Below are positions 1-9,046 of a stretch of 64,000 bases of DNA, piece by piece. The notes beneath the pieces are model-generated. The model searched no databases and was not told the origin of the DNA. It saw only the letters and a list, made by a program, of their open reading frames with translations. The stretch is from the NCBI RefSeq assembly GCF_013393345.1, contig NZ_QJRF01000030.1, positions 186,001-250,000 of the forward strand. The letters are read 5' to 3'. The DNA is from Pseudomonas taiwanensis (GTDB lineage: Bacteria; Pseudomonadota; Gammaproteobacteria; Pseudomonadales; Pseudomonadaceae). Each line of letters begins with the position of its first letter. Position 1 is the first letter of the stretch. The position numbers were made by a program, and so were the translations under genes.

Positions 1-1
1 C

Positions 2-832
2 GAACAACTGGCGGAGAAGATGGAAAAGGAGCATCGCCTGAAGACGGCCCAACTGGTCCGCCAGCAGCGTCTGCGCCTCAGCTCCCTCAGTCAGCAGAAC
101 GAAGAAGCCATTGCGCGGATGCGCCATGCCGCCGACCAGAGCAGCTCGGCCCTGCAGGATCAGATTCGCACCTTGCAACACGCCCTGCGCCAGCAGGAAG
201 AGGTCAACGCCGGCCTGCAGGCCAAGCTCGACGGCGAGCTGGAGCGCTTCCAGGCCAGCCGTGAGGAAATGAACGTGCAATTGCGTGCGCTGGAGCGCCA
301 TGGCCGCACCGAGGCGGACATCCTTCGCGCGCAGTTCGAAGGCGAGTTGCAGGCGCGGGTCGCCGCGGCCGTGACCGAATACCGCGAGCAACTGGCCATT
401 CGCGATGTCGAACTGGCCTATCGCGACCAGCTCGACGCCCAACTGCAGGCCGAGGTCAATCGTTTGCGTCAGGAATGCGATGCGCTTGAAGGCCAGTCAG
501 GGCAACTGATGCTGGAACGTCTGGCCCAACTGGGCGTGGTATTCGTGGTCTACCATCCGGGCGCTGGCCACCTGACCATCCCGCTGACGGACATCGCCCG
601 CTACCAGGACAATCCGCAGGCCTACGCCGCAGCCAAGTGCTTCGTATCCGAAAACCAGTACCGCCAGTGGCTGGCCCATTACCAGCAGCCCACCTGCGAA
701 GCCAGCCTGCCCAACGGCGATCGTTGCAGCATGCCCATCGACCGCATCGAGGCGCCCAGCCGCTTCGTTGCCGGTGAGTCCAACTGCTGCCCCCGGCACC
801 GCGCGGGAGGGCGACTGCGGACCGCTGGTTGA
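2..832 (+). CDS. Coiled-coil protein with Cys-rich C-terminus, 5' end outside window
   Basis: The reading frame is open from the left edge (codons begin at base 2), so the true start lies outside the window; 276 residues are visible. The first ~170 residues are rich in Glu, Gln, Arg, Leu and Ala with heptad-like spacing and almost no Pro or Gly, which indicates a long coiled coil. A globular tail follows, with Trp/Tyr-containing sequence and a cluster of cysteines near the end (CEASLPNGDRCSMP, then NCCPRH), which could bind metal. I see no ATPase or DNA-binding motif and cannot assign a function. The gene ends 64 bases before the next gene, which runs the same way. Confidence 0.8.
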   Translation, partial: EQLAEKMEKEHRLKTAQLVRQQRLRLSSLSQQNEEAIARMRHAADQSSSALQDQIRTLQHALRQQEEVNAGLQAKLDGELERFQASREEMNVQLRALERHGRTEADILRAQFEGELQARVAAAVTEYREQLAIRDVELAYRDQLDAQLQAEVNRLRQECDALEGQSGQLMLERLAQLGVVFVVYHPGAGHLTIPLTDIARYQDNPQAYAAAKCFVSENQYRQWLAHYQQPTCEASLPNGDRCSMPIDRIEAPSRFVAGESNCCPRHRAGGRLRTAG

Positions 833-896
833 GCGATTCCGCACGCGCGCCTGCTTTATCCTTGCGCCCTTGAACGGACGCCGACGGACCTGACCT

Positions 897-1868
897 TTGC
901 CCCTGACCCTGCCTGACTGGAACCCCCACGCCACGCTAGAGCCCTTGTGCCTGCCCTGGTTGACCGCGGCCGGGCTGCAACTGGCCGTGCTGCGCCTGGA
1001 TGCACTCGACCCGCTGGTATCCGGCAACAAGTGGTTCAAGCTGGCCCCTTACGTGGCAACGGCCGCGCGTGATGGCGCTGAAGGTGTGATCAGCCTGGGC
1101 GGCGCGCACTCCAATCATCTCCATGCCCTGGCAGCGGCAGGCGCCCGGTTCGGGTTTCCCACGGTTGGCCTGTTGCGTGGAGAGCCCCAGGACACGCCCA
1201 CCGTGCGCGACCTCCAGCAATTCGGTATGGACTTGCACTGGCTGGGTTACGGCGGCTACCGGGCACGCCACCAGCCGGGCTTCTGGGACTCGTGGCTGGA
1301 GCGTTACCCGGACTATCAGCCGGTGCCCGAGGGTGGTGGTGGCCTGATGGGCGCCCGGGGCTGCACCGGGCTGGTGGCGATGATCCGCCAGCAGCTGGCC
1401 GCCCTGGGGTGGGACGACTACCACAGCCTCTGGACCGCCGCGGGAACCGGCACGACCCTCGCGGGATTGGTGCTGGGCGAAGCGGGCGCCCATCCGGTGG
1501 TCGGCGCCCTGGCAGTACCGCCTGACCACGGTGTGGCCGACCAGGTGAGCGCCATCCTTGCCGAGGCCGGACGCGCCGACCGTGGCTACCGCCTGATCGA
1601 CGCCAGCCGGGGTGGCTTTGCACGGGTGGACGCAGTGCTCGCGCGCTTCCTGCTGGACAGTGAAAGGGACGGCGGACTGGAGCTGGAACCTCTTTATACG
1701 GCCAAGGCACTGCTGGCGATTCACGACGAAGCACAGGCTGGCCGAATTCCCAGCGGCAGCCGCCTGGTGCTGCTCCATACGGGCGGCCTGCAAGGTCGTC
1801 GGGCCCTGCATTTCGATCTGTTGCGACTGGCCGGCTACACTGACCGGGCAGTGGAAGGACAAGGATGA
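897..1868 (+). CDS. ACC deaminase / D-cysteine desulfhydrase family PLP enzyme
   Basis: Fold-type II pyridoxal-phosphate enzyme of 323 residues. The SGNKWFKL stretch near residue 43 carries the lysine expected to hold PLP, and GGAHSNHLHALAAAG near residue 65 is the cofactor-phosphate/substrate loop seen in D-cysteine desulfhydrases and 1-aminocyclopropane-1-carboxylate deaminases. The later TAAGTGTTLAGL glycine-rich loop also fits. The family makes ammonia and an oxo-acid (pyruvate plus sulfide, or 2-oxobutanoate); sequence alone does not tell which substrate is used, and D-cysteine-like activity is commoner in Pseudomonas members. The start appears to be TTG at 897 with only a weak ribosome site. 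It ends four bases before the next gene, so the two are probably co-transcribed. Confidence 0.85.
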   Translation: MPLTLPDWNPHATLEPLCLPWLTAAGLQLAVLRLDALDPLVSGNKWFKLAPYVATAARDGAEGVISLGGAHSNHLHALAAAGARFGFPTVGLLRGEPQDTPTVRDLQQFGMDLHWLGYGGYRARHQPGFWDSWLERYPDYQPVPEGGGGLMGARGCTGLVAMIRQQLAALGWDDYHSLWTAAGTGTTLAGLVLGEAGAHPVVGALAVPPDHGVADQVSAILAEAGRADRGYRLIDASRGGFARVDAVLARFLLDSERDGGLELEPLYTAKALLAIHDEAQAGRIPSGSRLVLLHTGGLQGRRALHFDLLRLAGYTDRAVEGQG

Positions 1869-1872
1869 CTCC

Positions 1873-2979
1873 ATGAGCGAACCCCTGAATCCCCAGCAGC
1901 TGCGTAGCCTGGTCCCGCTCAATGCGCTGAGCGACCAGCAATGGCGCGAGTTGCGTCCGCAACTGATTCCGCAACCCCTGCTCGCGGGCCAGTTGCTGTT
2001 CCGGCAGGGCGATCAGGCCCGCGTCACTTGGTACCTGCTGTCCGGCGAACTGCTCCTGCGCGATGCCGAGGGTGCGGAGACGCGCCTGGAAGCCGGCAGC
2101 GAAGCCAGTTGCCACCCCATTTCCCCCACCTTGCCGCGTTTGCATGAAGCGCTGGCCTTGCGTGACTGCTCCTTGCTGGCCATCGACAGCGCTACCCTGG
2201 CGCGCCAGCTGACGTGGAGCTCGACCCATCTGGACCTGTTGCTGGACCTCAGTCCTGCTGGGGAAGGCGAATGGTTGGAAACCCTGCTTGCCAGCCCGTT
2301 GCTGGCCAGGGTTCCGCCGGCCAATGTGCGCAGCATGCTGGAGCGTCTGCGGCGGGTGGAGCTGCCAGCGGGCAGCCGGGTGATGGGCGAGGGGGAGGAG
2401 GGCGATTGTTGCTACTTCCTGCAGTCCGGGCGGGCTGAAGTCATCCGTGGCGAAGGCGGTGAGCGGCAGCTGCTGGCCGAGCTGGACGTGGGTGCGTGCT
2501 TCGGTGAGGAGGCCCTGCTGGGGGATTGCCCGCGCAACGCCAGTGTCACCCTGCTGGAGGACAGCGTCCTGCAGCAGCTGGACCGGGCGGACTTCCTCGA
2601 GCTCCTGAAGGCGCCGGTGGTGGATGAGGTCGGCCTCGGTGAGGCCGTGCGCCTGCTGGGTGGCGGCGGCCAATGGCTGGATGTGCGCCTGCAGGAAGAG
2701 TATGAGCGCGCCCATGCTCCCAAGGCGTTGAATATGCCCCTGCACCTGCTGCGCCTGAAGGCGCGATTGCTGGATGGCGGCGCGACTTACCTGTGCTATT
2801 GCGACAGCGGCAAACGCAGCGCCAGCGCGGTGTTCACGCTTTCCCAGCTGGGCATTCGCGCCTACGCCCTGCGCGACGGCCTGGATGCCCTGCCTGCGGT
2901 GCAGCGCGATGCCTTGATCAGCGAGACCGGCGCCGGTTACCTGGCCCGCTCGGGCGGTCGTGTCGAACGCAGCCGTTGA
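1873..2979 (+). CDS. Protein with two cyclic-nucleotide-binding-like domains and a C-terminal rhodanese domain
   Basis: 368 residues from ATG 1873; the open frame extends further upstream, but that part overlaps the previous gene in another frame. Residues ~20-130 and ~150-260 are two cupin-like cyclic-nucleotide-binding domains; the second has the canonical GEEGDCCYFLQSGRAEV and GACFGEEALLG patterns. Residues ~265-350 form a rhodanese domain with an active-site loop CDSGKRS, the catalytic cysteine being its first residue. No helix-turn-helix is visible, so this is not a CRP-type activator. Family members are thought to be cytosolic sensors or sulfurtransferases of unknown target. A sulfur link with the preceding desulfhydrase-like enzyme is an inference from proximity only. 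Confidence 0.85.
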   Translation: MSEPLNPQQLRSLVPLNALSDQQWRELRPQLIPQPLLAGQLLFRQGDQARVTWYLLSGELLLRDAEGAETRLEAGSEASCHPISPTLPRLHEALALRDCSLLAIDSATLARQLTWSSTHLDLLLDLSPAGEGEWLETLLASPLLARVPPANVRSMLERLRRVELPAGSRVMGEGEEGDCCYFLQSGRAEVIRGEGGERQLLAELDVGACFGEEALLGDCPRNASVTLLEDSVLQQLDRADFLELLKAPVVDEVGLGEAVRLLGGGGQWLDVRLQEEYERAHAPKALNMPLHLLRLKARLLDGGATYLCYCDSGKRSASAVFTLSQLGIRAYALRDGLDALPAVQRDALISETGAGYLARSGGRVERSR

Positions 2980-3453
2980 TCGATAGTTAGTGCAAATTTC
3001 CGGCCCCATAACTGGGGTATCCAAACTCGCCAGGCTAGTTGCGCAAAGACACTTCCTGGTGCGAGAAAGTTGTCACTGACCTTTTGCGGTCGCATCTCTT
3101 CGAAACTCCGATGGAAGTTCGAAATATTCATTCCGCACCCACTTCCGGGTCACCAAAGTCGGTTTAACTTTCCGACTATCGACTTGATACTGTTGCGCCG
3201 CTCCGCCCCCTAAACAACGCTGAGGACGCGGATCCACCGTTCCCCAGGAACGAGCTGCCTCCGCAGGTGCGGCGCCATTGCCTGAGTCGTCACGGTGTTT
3301 TCCGGCCGAGGCTTGGGCACTGCAATCCCGATTGTTGTCGCCGCGTTTCCCATTACTCGTTTGCACTTGGGCAACTTCCCGAGGATGCCTCCTCGTGGCC
3401 AGCTCCCAGGCATTTCTACGGCTGAAACTTCACCAGCATAGAAGGGCAATGTC
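2980..3453. other. 474-bp intergenic region before the secreted paralog pair
   Basis: No convincing gene. It holds a small dyad CCCC-ATAACT-GGGG at 3004-3017 just after the rhodanese gene, without a T-run. Somewhat AT-richer patches at about 2985-3010 and 3110-3190 could hold promoter elements for the gene at 3454. I could not pick a convincing -35/-10 pair. Short reverse-strand open frames here have poor codon usage and no ribosome sites. Confidence 0.5.
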
Positions 3454-4752
3454 ATGCGCATAACAGCCACAACAGTCGCAGTTTCGCTGATCCTGGGCGT
3501 TGGATTGCAGCCGGTCCGGGCAGCGCTATATGCGGTGGACCAGAACGCCCCCACCCAAGCCAACGGCTTCTTCGCCGCCTGGTACCAGGACACCCATGGA
3601 CGCGCCCTGGACCTCTGCCTGTCCAAGGCGCAAAGCTCCCGGGTGCCGGGCAACTACATGTGTACGCTGCTGCCCAGCCCCGGCGTGTTCGATGACACCC
3701 GGCCGATCAACTTCCCCAGTAACTTCCCCGATGAAGCCTTCTGGTTCACGGGGGAGGCCAGCGCTACCGATGCCGCCAGGGGCGTCGACCTGCTCTACGT
3801 CTCGGCGGTGGAGGCGGCCTTCAATGGCGAGGTGCCGGCGAACAACGACCAGGTCAGCTTTGCCCGTATCCGCATCCGTGTGACGGTGCCTTCCGCCGGC
3901 ACCTACACCGTGACCCATCCCTACGGTGTCGAGGTGTTCCAGGTGGATGCACCCGGCACCCGCGCGATCAACATGACCCGTGATATCGGCATCGGCGCAC
4001 CGGGCGACTTCAAGGGAGCGCTCAAAGGCGATGTCGGCCCATTCTTGCGCAGCGTCAACGGGCCCTACCAGGAGGCCAATCCGGACTCCGGTCTGGTGGA
4101 AACCTTCATTGGCGATCCCAACCTGGCCGAGGCGGTTACCGGTAGCCCCTTCGGTACCAACTTCGTCCGCATCGAAGGGCCGGGCGGCCTGAGACTCGAA
4201 ACACAGTTGTTCTCGGTCTCCGGCAAGCTCTCCAGCGTCCAGCTGCCGACACCCCTGCAGGTTTCCCGCAGCACCTATTCGCGGGGTGAGAACGGGGCGG
4301 GGCAGGCACAGCAGGATGTCTTCGTCCAGGCACCGCCGCCCGGTGCCACCGCCAGTTTCACCGATGCCGGCGGCACCGCTGGGGCGATGCAAGGCACTGC
4401 CCTGGGCGCCTGGTTCGGTCAGTCGCCGCGTGATCCGGGCGGTGCCGGCAGCGTGAGCATCACCGCCGACAACTCGGCCGGGGTACCGGGCAGCCTGCCC
4501 ACCAGCAAGAGCAGTGCACTGGTGGACGTGGTGAGCATCAGTCGCGCCGAGTACAGCCTGGCCAGCAACACCCTGACGGTCGAGGCCGTTTCCAGCGACC
4601 GCACCGGCCAGCCGGGACTGACGGTCGAGGGCATCGGTGGGCTGGTGAGCGGTCGCCTGCAGCAGGTCGTCACGCCCATTCCGCCCGCGCGGGTCACGGT
4701 GGTGTCCGCCAGCGGCGGACGCGACACCGAAGACGTGCGAATCCTTCCTTGA
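3454..4752 (+). CDS. Secreted protein of unknown family, short paralog
   Basis: 432 residues with an N-terminal signal peptide (MRITATTVAVSLILGVGLQPVRA, cleaved about residue 23). The start has GAAGGG a few bases upstream. The mature N-terminal ~230 residues are closely related to the next gene: both share AxxxWYQD, LCLSKA-SSR-PG-YMCTLLPSPGVFDDT, FARIRIRVTVP, THPYG/IHPYGVE, the stretch AINMTRDIGIGAPGDF and VETFIGDP-L. The C-terminal part is Ser/Thr/Gly-rich and beta-like. Two conserved cysteines (LCLSKA and YMCT) could form a disulfide. No enzyme motif is recognised. Probably a periplasmic, extracellular or surface protein. The pair sits where P. aeruginosa-type backbone has no such genes that I recall, so it may be a lineage-specific insertion. 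Confidence 0.85.
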   Translation: MRITATTVAVSLILGVGLQPVRAALYAVDQNAPTQANGFFAAWYQDTHGRALDLCLSKAQSSRVPGNYMCTLLPSPGVFDDTRPINFPSNFPDEAFWFTGEASATDAARGVDLLYVSAVEAAFNGEVPANNDQVSFARIRIRVTVPSAGTYTVTHPYGVEVFQVDAPGTRAINMTRDIGIGAPGDFKGALKGDVGPFLRSVNGPYQEANPDSGLVETFIGDPNLAEAVTGSPFGTNFVRIEGPGGLRLETQLFSVSGKLSSVQLPTPLQVSRSTYSRGENGAGQAQQDVFVQAPPPGATASFTDAGGTAGAMQGTALGAWFGQSPRDPGGAGSVSITADNSAGVPGSLPTSKSSALVDVVSISRAEYSLASNTLTVEAVSSDRTGQPGLTVEGIGGLVSGRLQQVVTPIPPARVTVVSASGGRDTEDVRILP

Positions 4753-4783
4753 GCGCCAATCCCTGATTGCTATGGAGACTGTC

Positions 4784-7051
4784 ATGCAAAAGTGGCCAGT
4801 AGTTCTTGCGATGGTTGTGGGGTTTGGCGCCACCGGTGCCCAGGCCCAGCTCGCGGCTGTCGACCCCGGTCCCTACACGGCGGCGACCGGCGGCTTTCCC
4901 CTCTGGTACCAGGACCGCGCGAATTCGGACGCGGCGAAGCTGAAGCTCGAGTTGTGCCTGTCCAAGGCACTGAGTTCGCGGGCCCCGGGCAGCTACATGT
5001 GTACCCTGTTGCCCAGCCCCGGCGTCTTCGACGACACCAAGCCGATCGCCTTCCCCGGGAACTTTCCGGATGAAAGCTTCTGGATGCTTGCGGAAGCCGA
5101 GATCGAAGATTCCGGTAATGGCATCGAAATGGAGGCCTATGTCGCCGGCATCGAGGCAGCCTTTGCCAGCGAGGTGCCGCGTCAGGGCGACCAGCAGAGC
5201 TTTGCGCGCATCCGCATCCGGGTGACCGTGCCGGTGGCCGGTGCCTACCGGGTCATCCACCCCTACGGCGTGGAGACCTTCAACGTCACCGCACCCGGTC
5301 GCCGCGCCATCAACATGACCCGTGACATCGGCATCGGCGCACCGGGTGATTTCCGTGGGGCCCTGGCCGGCAACGTCGGGCCCTACCTGATCAGCCGCAA
5401 TGGTCCGTACCGGGAAACCGATCCACAGACCGGGCTGGTGGAAACCTTCATTGGCGACCCCAGTCTCACCGAGCAGGTCACCGGCAGCCCCTTCGGCACC
5501 AACTACGTGCGCATCGAAGGGCCCGGCGGGCGGGTGGCGCAGACCAGCCTGTTCAGCCTGTCGGGCAAGGTCCTGAGCAGCCGCGCGGGTACGTCGCTGG
5601 AAGTTTCCCGCGCCAGCTACACCCGCAGTGCCGGCCGTACCTGGATTTCGGTGTTCGGCAATTCCACGGCAGGCGCCAGCCTGTGCTTCCGTGAGTCCAT
5701 CGACCTGGTTGGCGACCCGCCGTCGCCTTGCCAGTTCCAGATGGCCGGCAGCGGCAGCGGCACCTTCTTCGGCCAGGACACCAATCCCGTGAGCCTGCCG
5801 CCGCACGTGGTGGTGACGGCCACCGACAGCAGCGGCCTCACCGCGCCGACCACACTGAGCCAGCCACTGACGGACCAGGTGGAGATCAGCAGTGCACGTT
5901 ATTCGTCGGTGGATCGCACGCTGATCATCGAAGCGCGCTCCAGTGACGAAGTACAGGTGCCAGTACTGGCCGCCGAGGGCTTCGGTGTCCTGACGCGGAT
6001 CTCCGGCAGCCAGCAGCGCCTGTTGGCAGGGGAGGTCGGGCAGCCGCCCGCCTATGTCACGGTGAAATCCGCCGCGGGTGGCATTGATACGGAGCCGGTC
6101 CTGGTCGTCGGTGCGCCTGGCGGTCCGGCCAACCAGCCGCCGGTAGCGGTCGCCGATTCCGCCGGTACCGCTCTGGGCACGCCAGTCAGCATCAATGTGC
6201 TGGCCAACGACAGCGATCCGGATGGCAACGTACCCCTGTCCATCGCCAACCTGGCCCAGCCGGCATCCGGCACTGGCAGCGTCAGTGCGAATGGCTCCGT
6301 GGTGACCTATACGCCGCCCGTCGGCCTCAATGGTCCGTTGACCGCCAGCTTCAGCTATCAGGTTCGGGACAGCCTGGGCGCGCTTTCCGCCCCAGCGACC
6401 GTGACCGTGAATGTGGCTGGCGATCAGCCGCCGGTGGCGGGCAGCGATTCGGCCAGCACTACCGCGCCGAACCCGGTCACCATCAATGTGCTGGCCAACG
6501 ACAGCGATCCGGAAGGCAGTGCGCTGACCGTCACCAGCCTTACCCAGCCGGCGACCGGGCAGGGCAGCGTCACCAGCAATGGAACGGGCGTCACCTACAC
6601 GCCACCGGCCACCCTGGCCAGTCCGCTCAACACCAGCTTCACGTATCGCGCACAGGATAGTCTCGGCAATCTCTCGGGCGTGGCGACCGTCAGCGTGCTG
6701 GTGGCGCCGGTGCAGGTCCCGGCGGAAACCCTCGGTATCAGCTCGGCAACGGTGCGCGCTACCGGTGGGCTCGGCGGTCTGGTTTCGGGCGTCCTCGGCA
6801 TCCTGCTGCCATCGGCACGTCGCTATGACTGGGATGTCAGCGGCACCACCTCCCGTGCTGCTGGCAACAGCATCCGCGTGGAAGTGACCAGCAGCAGCGG
6901 CGTGACCGTACTGGGCACCGTGACTCCGGCGGCCAACGGCACCTGGCGGGTGACGGTGAGCAATTCGAGCATCGCCCCCAGCAATAGCCCCAGCACCACC
7001 GCGCGCTCCGCCTTCGGCACTGTGCGGACCAGCCCGGTGAGCGTGCAGTAA
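4784..7051 (+). CDS. Secreted protein of unknown family, long paralog with cadherin-like repeats
   Basis: 755 residues. ATG 4784 is chosen because GGAG at 4774-4777 is correctly spaced from it and it begins a clean signal peptide (MQKWPVVLAMVVGFGATGAQA); an in-frame ATG at 4772 lies on the ribosome site. Residues ~22-270 repeat the core of the upstream paralog. The C-terminal half adds two ~97-residue cadherin-like/tandem-95 modules (about bases 6124-6417 and 6421-6705), each with QPPVA at its start and INVLANDSDP, then a GTV-like tail of ~110 residues. Such modules are known from large surface adhesins. The gene follows its paralog by 31 bases and ends at a strong hairpin. A surface or matrix role is inferred, not shown. 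Confidence 0.85.
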   Translation: MQKWPVVLAMVVGFGATGAQAQLAAVDPGPYTAATGGFPLWYQDRANSDAAKLKLELCLSKALSSRAPGSYMCTLLPSPGVFDDTKPIAFPGNFPDESFWMLAEAEIEDSGNGIEMEAYVAGIEAAFASEVPRQGDQQSFARIRIRVTVPVAGAYRVIHPYGVETFNVTAPGRRAINMTRDIGIGAPGDFRGALAGNVGPYLISRNGPYRETDPQTGLVETFIGDPSLTEQVTGSPFGTNYVRIEGPGGRVAQTSLFSLSGKVLSSRAGTSLEVSRASYTRSAGRTWISVFGNSTAGASLCFRESIDLVGDPPSPCQFQMAGSGSGTFFGQDTNPVSLPPHVVVTATDSSGLTAPTTLSQPLTDQVEISSARYSSVDRTLIIEARSSDEVQVPVLAAEGFGVLTRISGSQQRLLAGEVGQPPAYVTVKSAAGGIDTEPVLVVGAPGGPANQPPVAVADSAGTALGTPVSINVLANDSDPDGNVPLSIANLAQPASGTGSVSANGSVVTYTPPVGLNGPLTASFSYQVRDSLGALSAPATVTVNVAGDQPPVAGSDSASTTAPNPVTINVLANDSDPEGSALTVTSLTQPATGQGSVTSNGTGVTYTPPATLASPLNTSFTYRAQDSLGNLSGVATVSVLVAPVQVPAETLGISSATVRATGGLGGLVSGVLGILLPSARRYDWDVSGTTSRAAGNSIRVEVTSSSGVTVLGTVTPAANGTWRVTVSNSSIAPSNSPSTTARSAFGTVRTSPVSVQ

Positions 7052-7065
7052 CCGGGAACAGCGAG

Positions 7066-7103
7066 CGCCCGCAGGCCGTCAGGTCTGCGGGCGTTCTGCT
7101 TTG
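7066..7103 (+). terminator. Terminator after the secreted paralog pair
   Basis: A 9-bp perfect stem, CGCCCGCAG (7066-7074) with CTGCGGGCG (7085-7093), has a 10-nt loop and is followed by TTCTGCTTTG. The T-run is interrupted, so it may work mainly as a barrier between the convergent transcripts of this gene and the DUF1853 gene. Confidence 0.6.
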
Positions 7104-7122
7104 TGGGCGCTACGAAAGCGGA

Positions 7123-8064
7123 TTACAGCGGTGCGAGTGGCCAGCGATCACTGACCAGGAAGGCACGCTCGGCTTCCTTCCAGCGACCATCGCCATCCGC
7201 TGCCAGGCGTACCAGCAGGCGCGCCGGGCTATCCGACTGGAGCTGTTCGCGCCACTCCGCGAAGCGCTCCGTCGTCCAGCACTCGCTGGCTTCGCTGATC
7301 GCCGGGGACAGCCAGGATTGCCGGGGCAGGGGCTGCCAGGGGCCCTCGGCCTGGCCAAGGAAGTCCTCGAGGTCGTTGTGACGCAGCCAGTGCCCGCGCA
7401 AGTGGCCCGGATTGGCGCCTTGCGGCGCGGTGCAGTTGCCCGGCCAGGGGTAGAAGAAGTAGCCGCCCAGCCAGAGTTCGGCACTGGCCGGCTGGGCATT
7501 CAACTGGTCGAGCACCTGACGGCTTTCCGGGCTCGACGACAGCGGCAACTGGTGCTGGCTGAGGTGCTCCAGCTTGAGGTCGAGGCGGTCGTGACTGCCC
7601 GGCCCGAGCCATTCCGATGGATTGCCGCCATCGCCATGGCGCGGTCCGAGGTAGAGCTTGATCGCCAACTCGAGGTGATGCACGCCCTCGTCGTCACGTA
7701 GCAGCAGGTCGAGTTCGCCCAGGGTCTGGCCGGCGATGCGGATCGGCAGGTTGGCGGCCAGCAGGGTCACATCCGGCGCCTTCGCCAAGGCGAACTGCCA
7801 CAGGCGTTCGTAATAGAGGCCGAGGCGCCGGCTGGCGGCCTGGGCCAGCCACTGGTCGAGGGGCTCGGGCTGGCGGTCCAGTGCGCGGAGCCAGTCGGCG
7901 AGGCTTTCAGGGCGGCTCGCCCAGCCACTGGCACTGAGGGGATGGCGCTGGCGCCAGGGCGTTTGCGCCAGCAGTGGCGGGGACACGAGGACCCACGCCA
8001 GGTCGCGCACGGCGGGGTGGCTTAGCTGGCGGGGCAGGTCGGTCAGCGATTCGAAGGCGTGCAT
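7123..8064 (-). CDS. DUF1853 family protein
   Basis: 313 residues from the reverse-strand ATG at 8064 (MHAFESLTDLPRQL); the longer open frame upstream overlaps the nadK leader and is not used. The central part (ELDLLLRDDEGVHHLELAIKLYL) has the Glu/Asp-x-Asp then Glu-x-x-x-Lys spacing seen in PD-(D/E)XK nuclease-like folds, and DUF1853 proteins have been grouped near that superfamily. I state this as resemblance only. The gene diverges from nadK, with less than 100 bases between starts, and converges on the secreted paralog pair. No experimental role is known to me. Confidence 0.8.
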   Translation of the reverse strand: MHAFESLTDLPRQLSHPAVRDLAWVLVSPPLLAQTPWRQRHPLSASGWASRPESLADWLRALDRQPEPLDQWLAQAASRRLGLYYERLWQFALAKAPDVTLLAANLPIRIAGQTLGELDLLLRDDEGVHHLELAIKLYLGPRHGDGGNPSEWLGPGSHDRLDLKLEHLSQHQLPLSSSPESRQVLDQLNAQPASAELWLGGYFFYPWPGNCTAPQGANPGHLRGHWLRHNDLEDFLGQAEGPWQPLPRQSWLSPAISEASECWTTERFAEWREQLQSDSPARLLVRLAADGDGRWKEAERAFLVSDRWPLAPL

Positions 8065-8158
8065 GTTGCGAGCATAGCCGACGGCGGTTTGCCGCTGTCC
8101 GCTGCTATCCCCCATAATTTCGCCATTCCTCACCCCGCCAATGCCGCCCTGGAGCCCC

Positions 8159-9046
8159 ATGGAGCAATTCCGCAATATCGGCATCATCGGTCGCCTGGGC
8201 AGTTCCCATGTGCTCGACACCATTCGCCGGCTGAAAAAATTCCTGCTGGACCGCCATCTCCACGTCATCCTCGAAGACACCATCGCCGAAGTGCTGCCGG
8301 GCCATGGCCTGCAGACGTCGTCACGGAAGATCCTCGGTGAGGTCTGCGACCTGGTGATCGTCGTCGGCGGCGACGGCAGCATGCTCGGTGCCGCCCGCGC
8401 CCTCGCGCGCCACAACGTGCCGGTGCTGGGGATCAACCGGGGCAGCCTGGGCTTCCTGACCGACATACGTCCCGATGAGCTGGAAGTGAAGGTGGCCGAA
8501 GTGCTCGACGGCCGCTACAGCGTCGAGACGCGCTTCCTGCTGGAGGCCGAGGTGCGCCGCCATGGCGAGGCCATTGGCCAGGGCGACGCGCTGAACGATG
8601 TGGTGCTGCACCCCGGCAAGTCGACGCGGATGATCGAGTTCGAGCTGCATATCGACGGCCAGTTCGTCTGCAGCCAGAAGGCCGACGGCCTGATCATCGC
8701 GACGCCGACCGGCTCCACCGCCTACGCGCTGTCCGCGGGTGGCCCGATCATGCATCCCAAGCTCGACGCCATCGTCGTCGTGCCCATGTACCCGCATACC
8801 CTGTCCAGCCGCCCCATCGTGGTGGACAGCACCAGCGAGCTGAAAATCGTCGTATCGCCCAACCTGCAGATCTATCCGCTGGTGTCCTGCGACGGGCAGA
8901 ACCACTTCACCTGCGCGCCCGGCGACACCATTACCGTCGCCAAGAAGCCGCAGAAACTGCGCCTGATCCACCCGCTGGATCACAACTACTACGAGGTCTG
9001 CCGGACCAAGCTGGGCTGGGGCAGCCGACTGGGTGGAGGCGACTGA
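8159..9046 (+). CDS. nadK: NAD kinase
   Basis: Phosphorylates NAD to NADP in the cytosol, using ATP or polyphosphate. The 295 residues from ATG 8159 match the usual Pseudomonas length; GGAG at 8151-8154 sets the start, rather than an in-frame ATG at 8141. Hallmarks are GGDGS at residues 70-74 (nucleotide phosphate binding, catalytic Asp), a NDVVLH version of the NE/D motif, and TPTGSTAYALSAGGPIMHP, the conserved substrate-binding segment. Its stop codon overlaps the start of the phosphoesterase gene by one base, so translation is likely coupled. The three genes nadK, phosphoesterase and rhomboid form a compact operon. Confidence 0.97.
   Translation: MEQFRNIGIIGRLGSSHVLDTIRRLKKFLLDRHLHVILEDTIAEVLPGHGLQTSSRKILGEVCDLVIVVGGDGSMLGAARALARHNVPVLGINRGSLGFLTDIRPDELEVKVAEVLDGRYSVETRFLLEAEVRRHGEAIGQGDALNDVVLHPGKSTRMIEFELHIDGQFVCSQKADGLIIATPTGSTAYALSAGGPIMHPKLDAIVVVPMYPHTLSSRPIVVDSTSELKIVVSPNLQIYPLVSCDGQNHFTCAPGDTITVAKKPQKLRLIHPLDHNYYEVCRTKLGWGSRLGGGD

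Noticed and set aside
1090-3024. 644-codon reverse open frame opposite the ACC-deaminase-like and cNMP/rhodanese genes
   Set aside because: Spans two forward genes with strong domain evidence and has no supporting signals.
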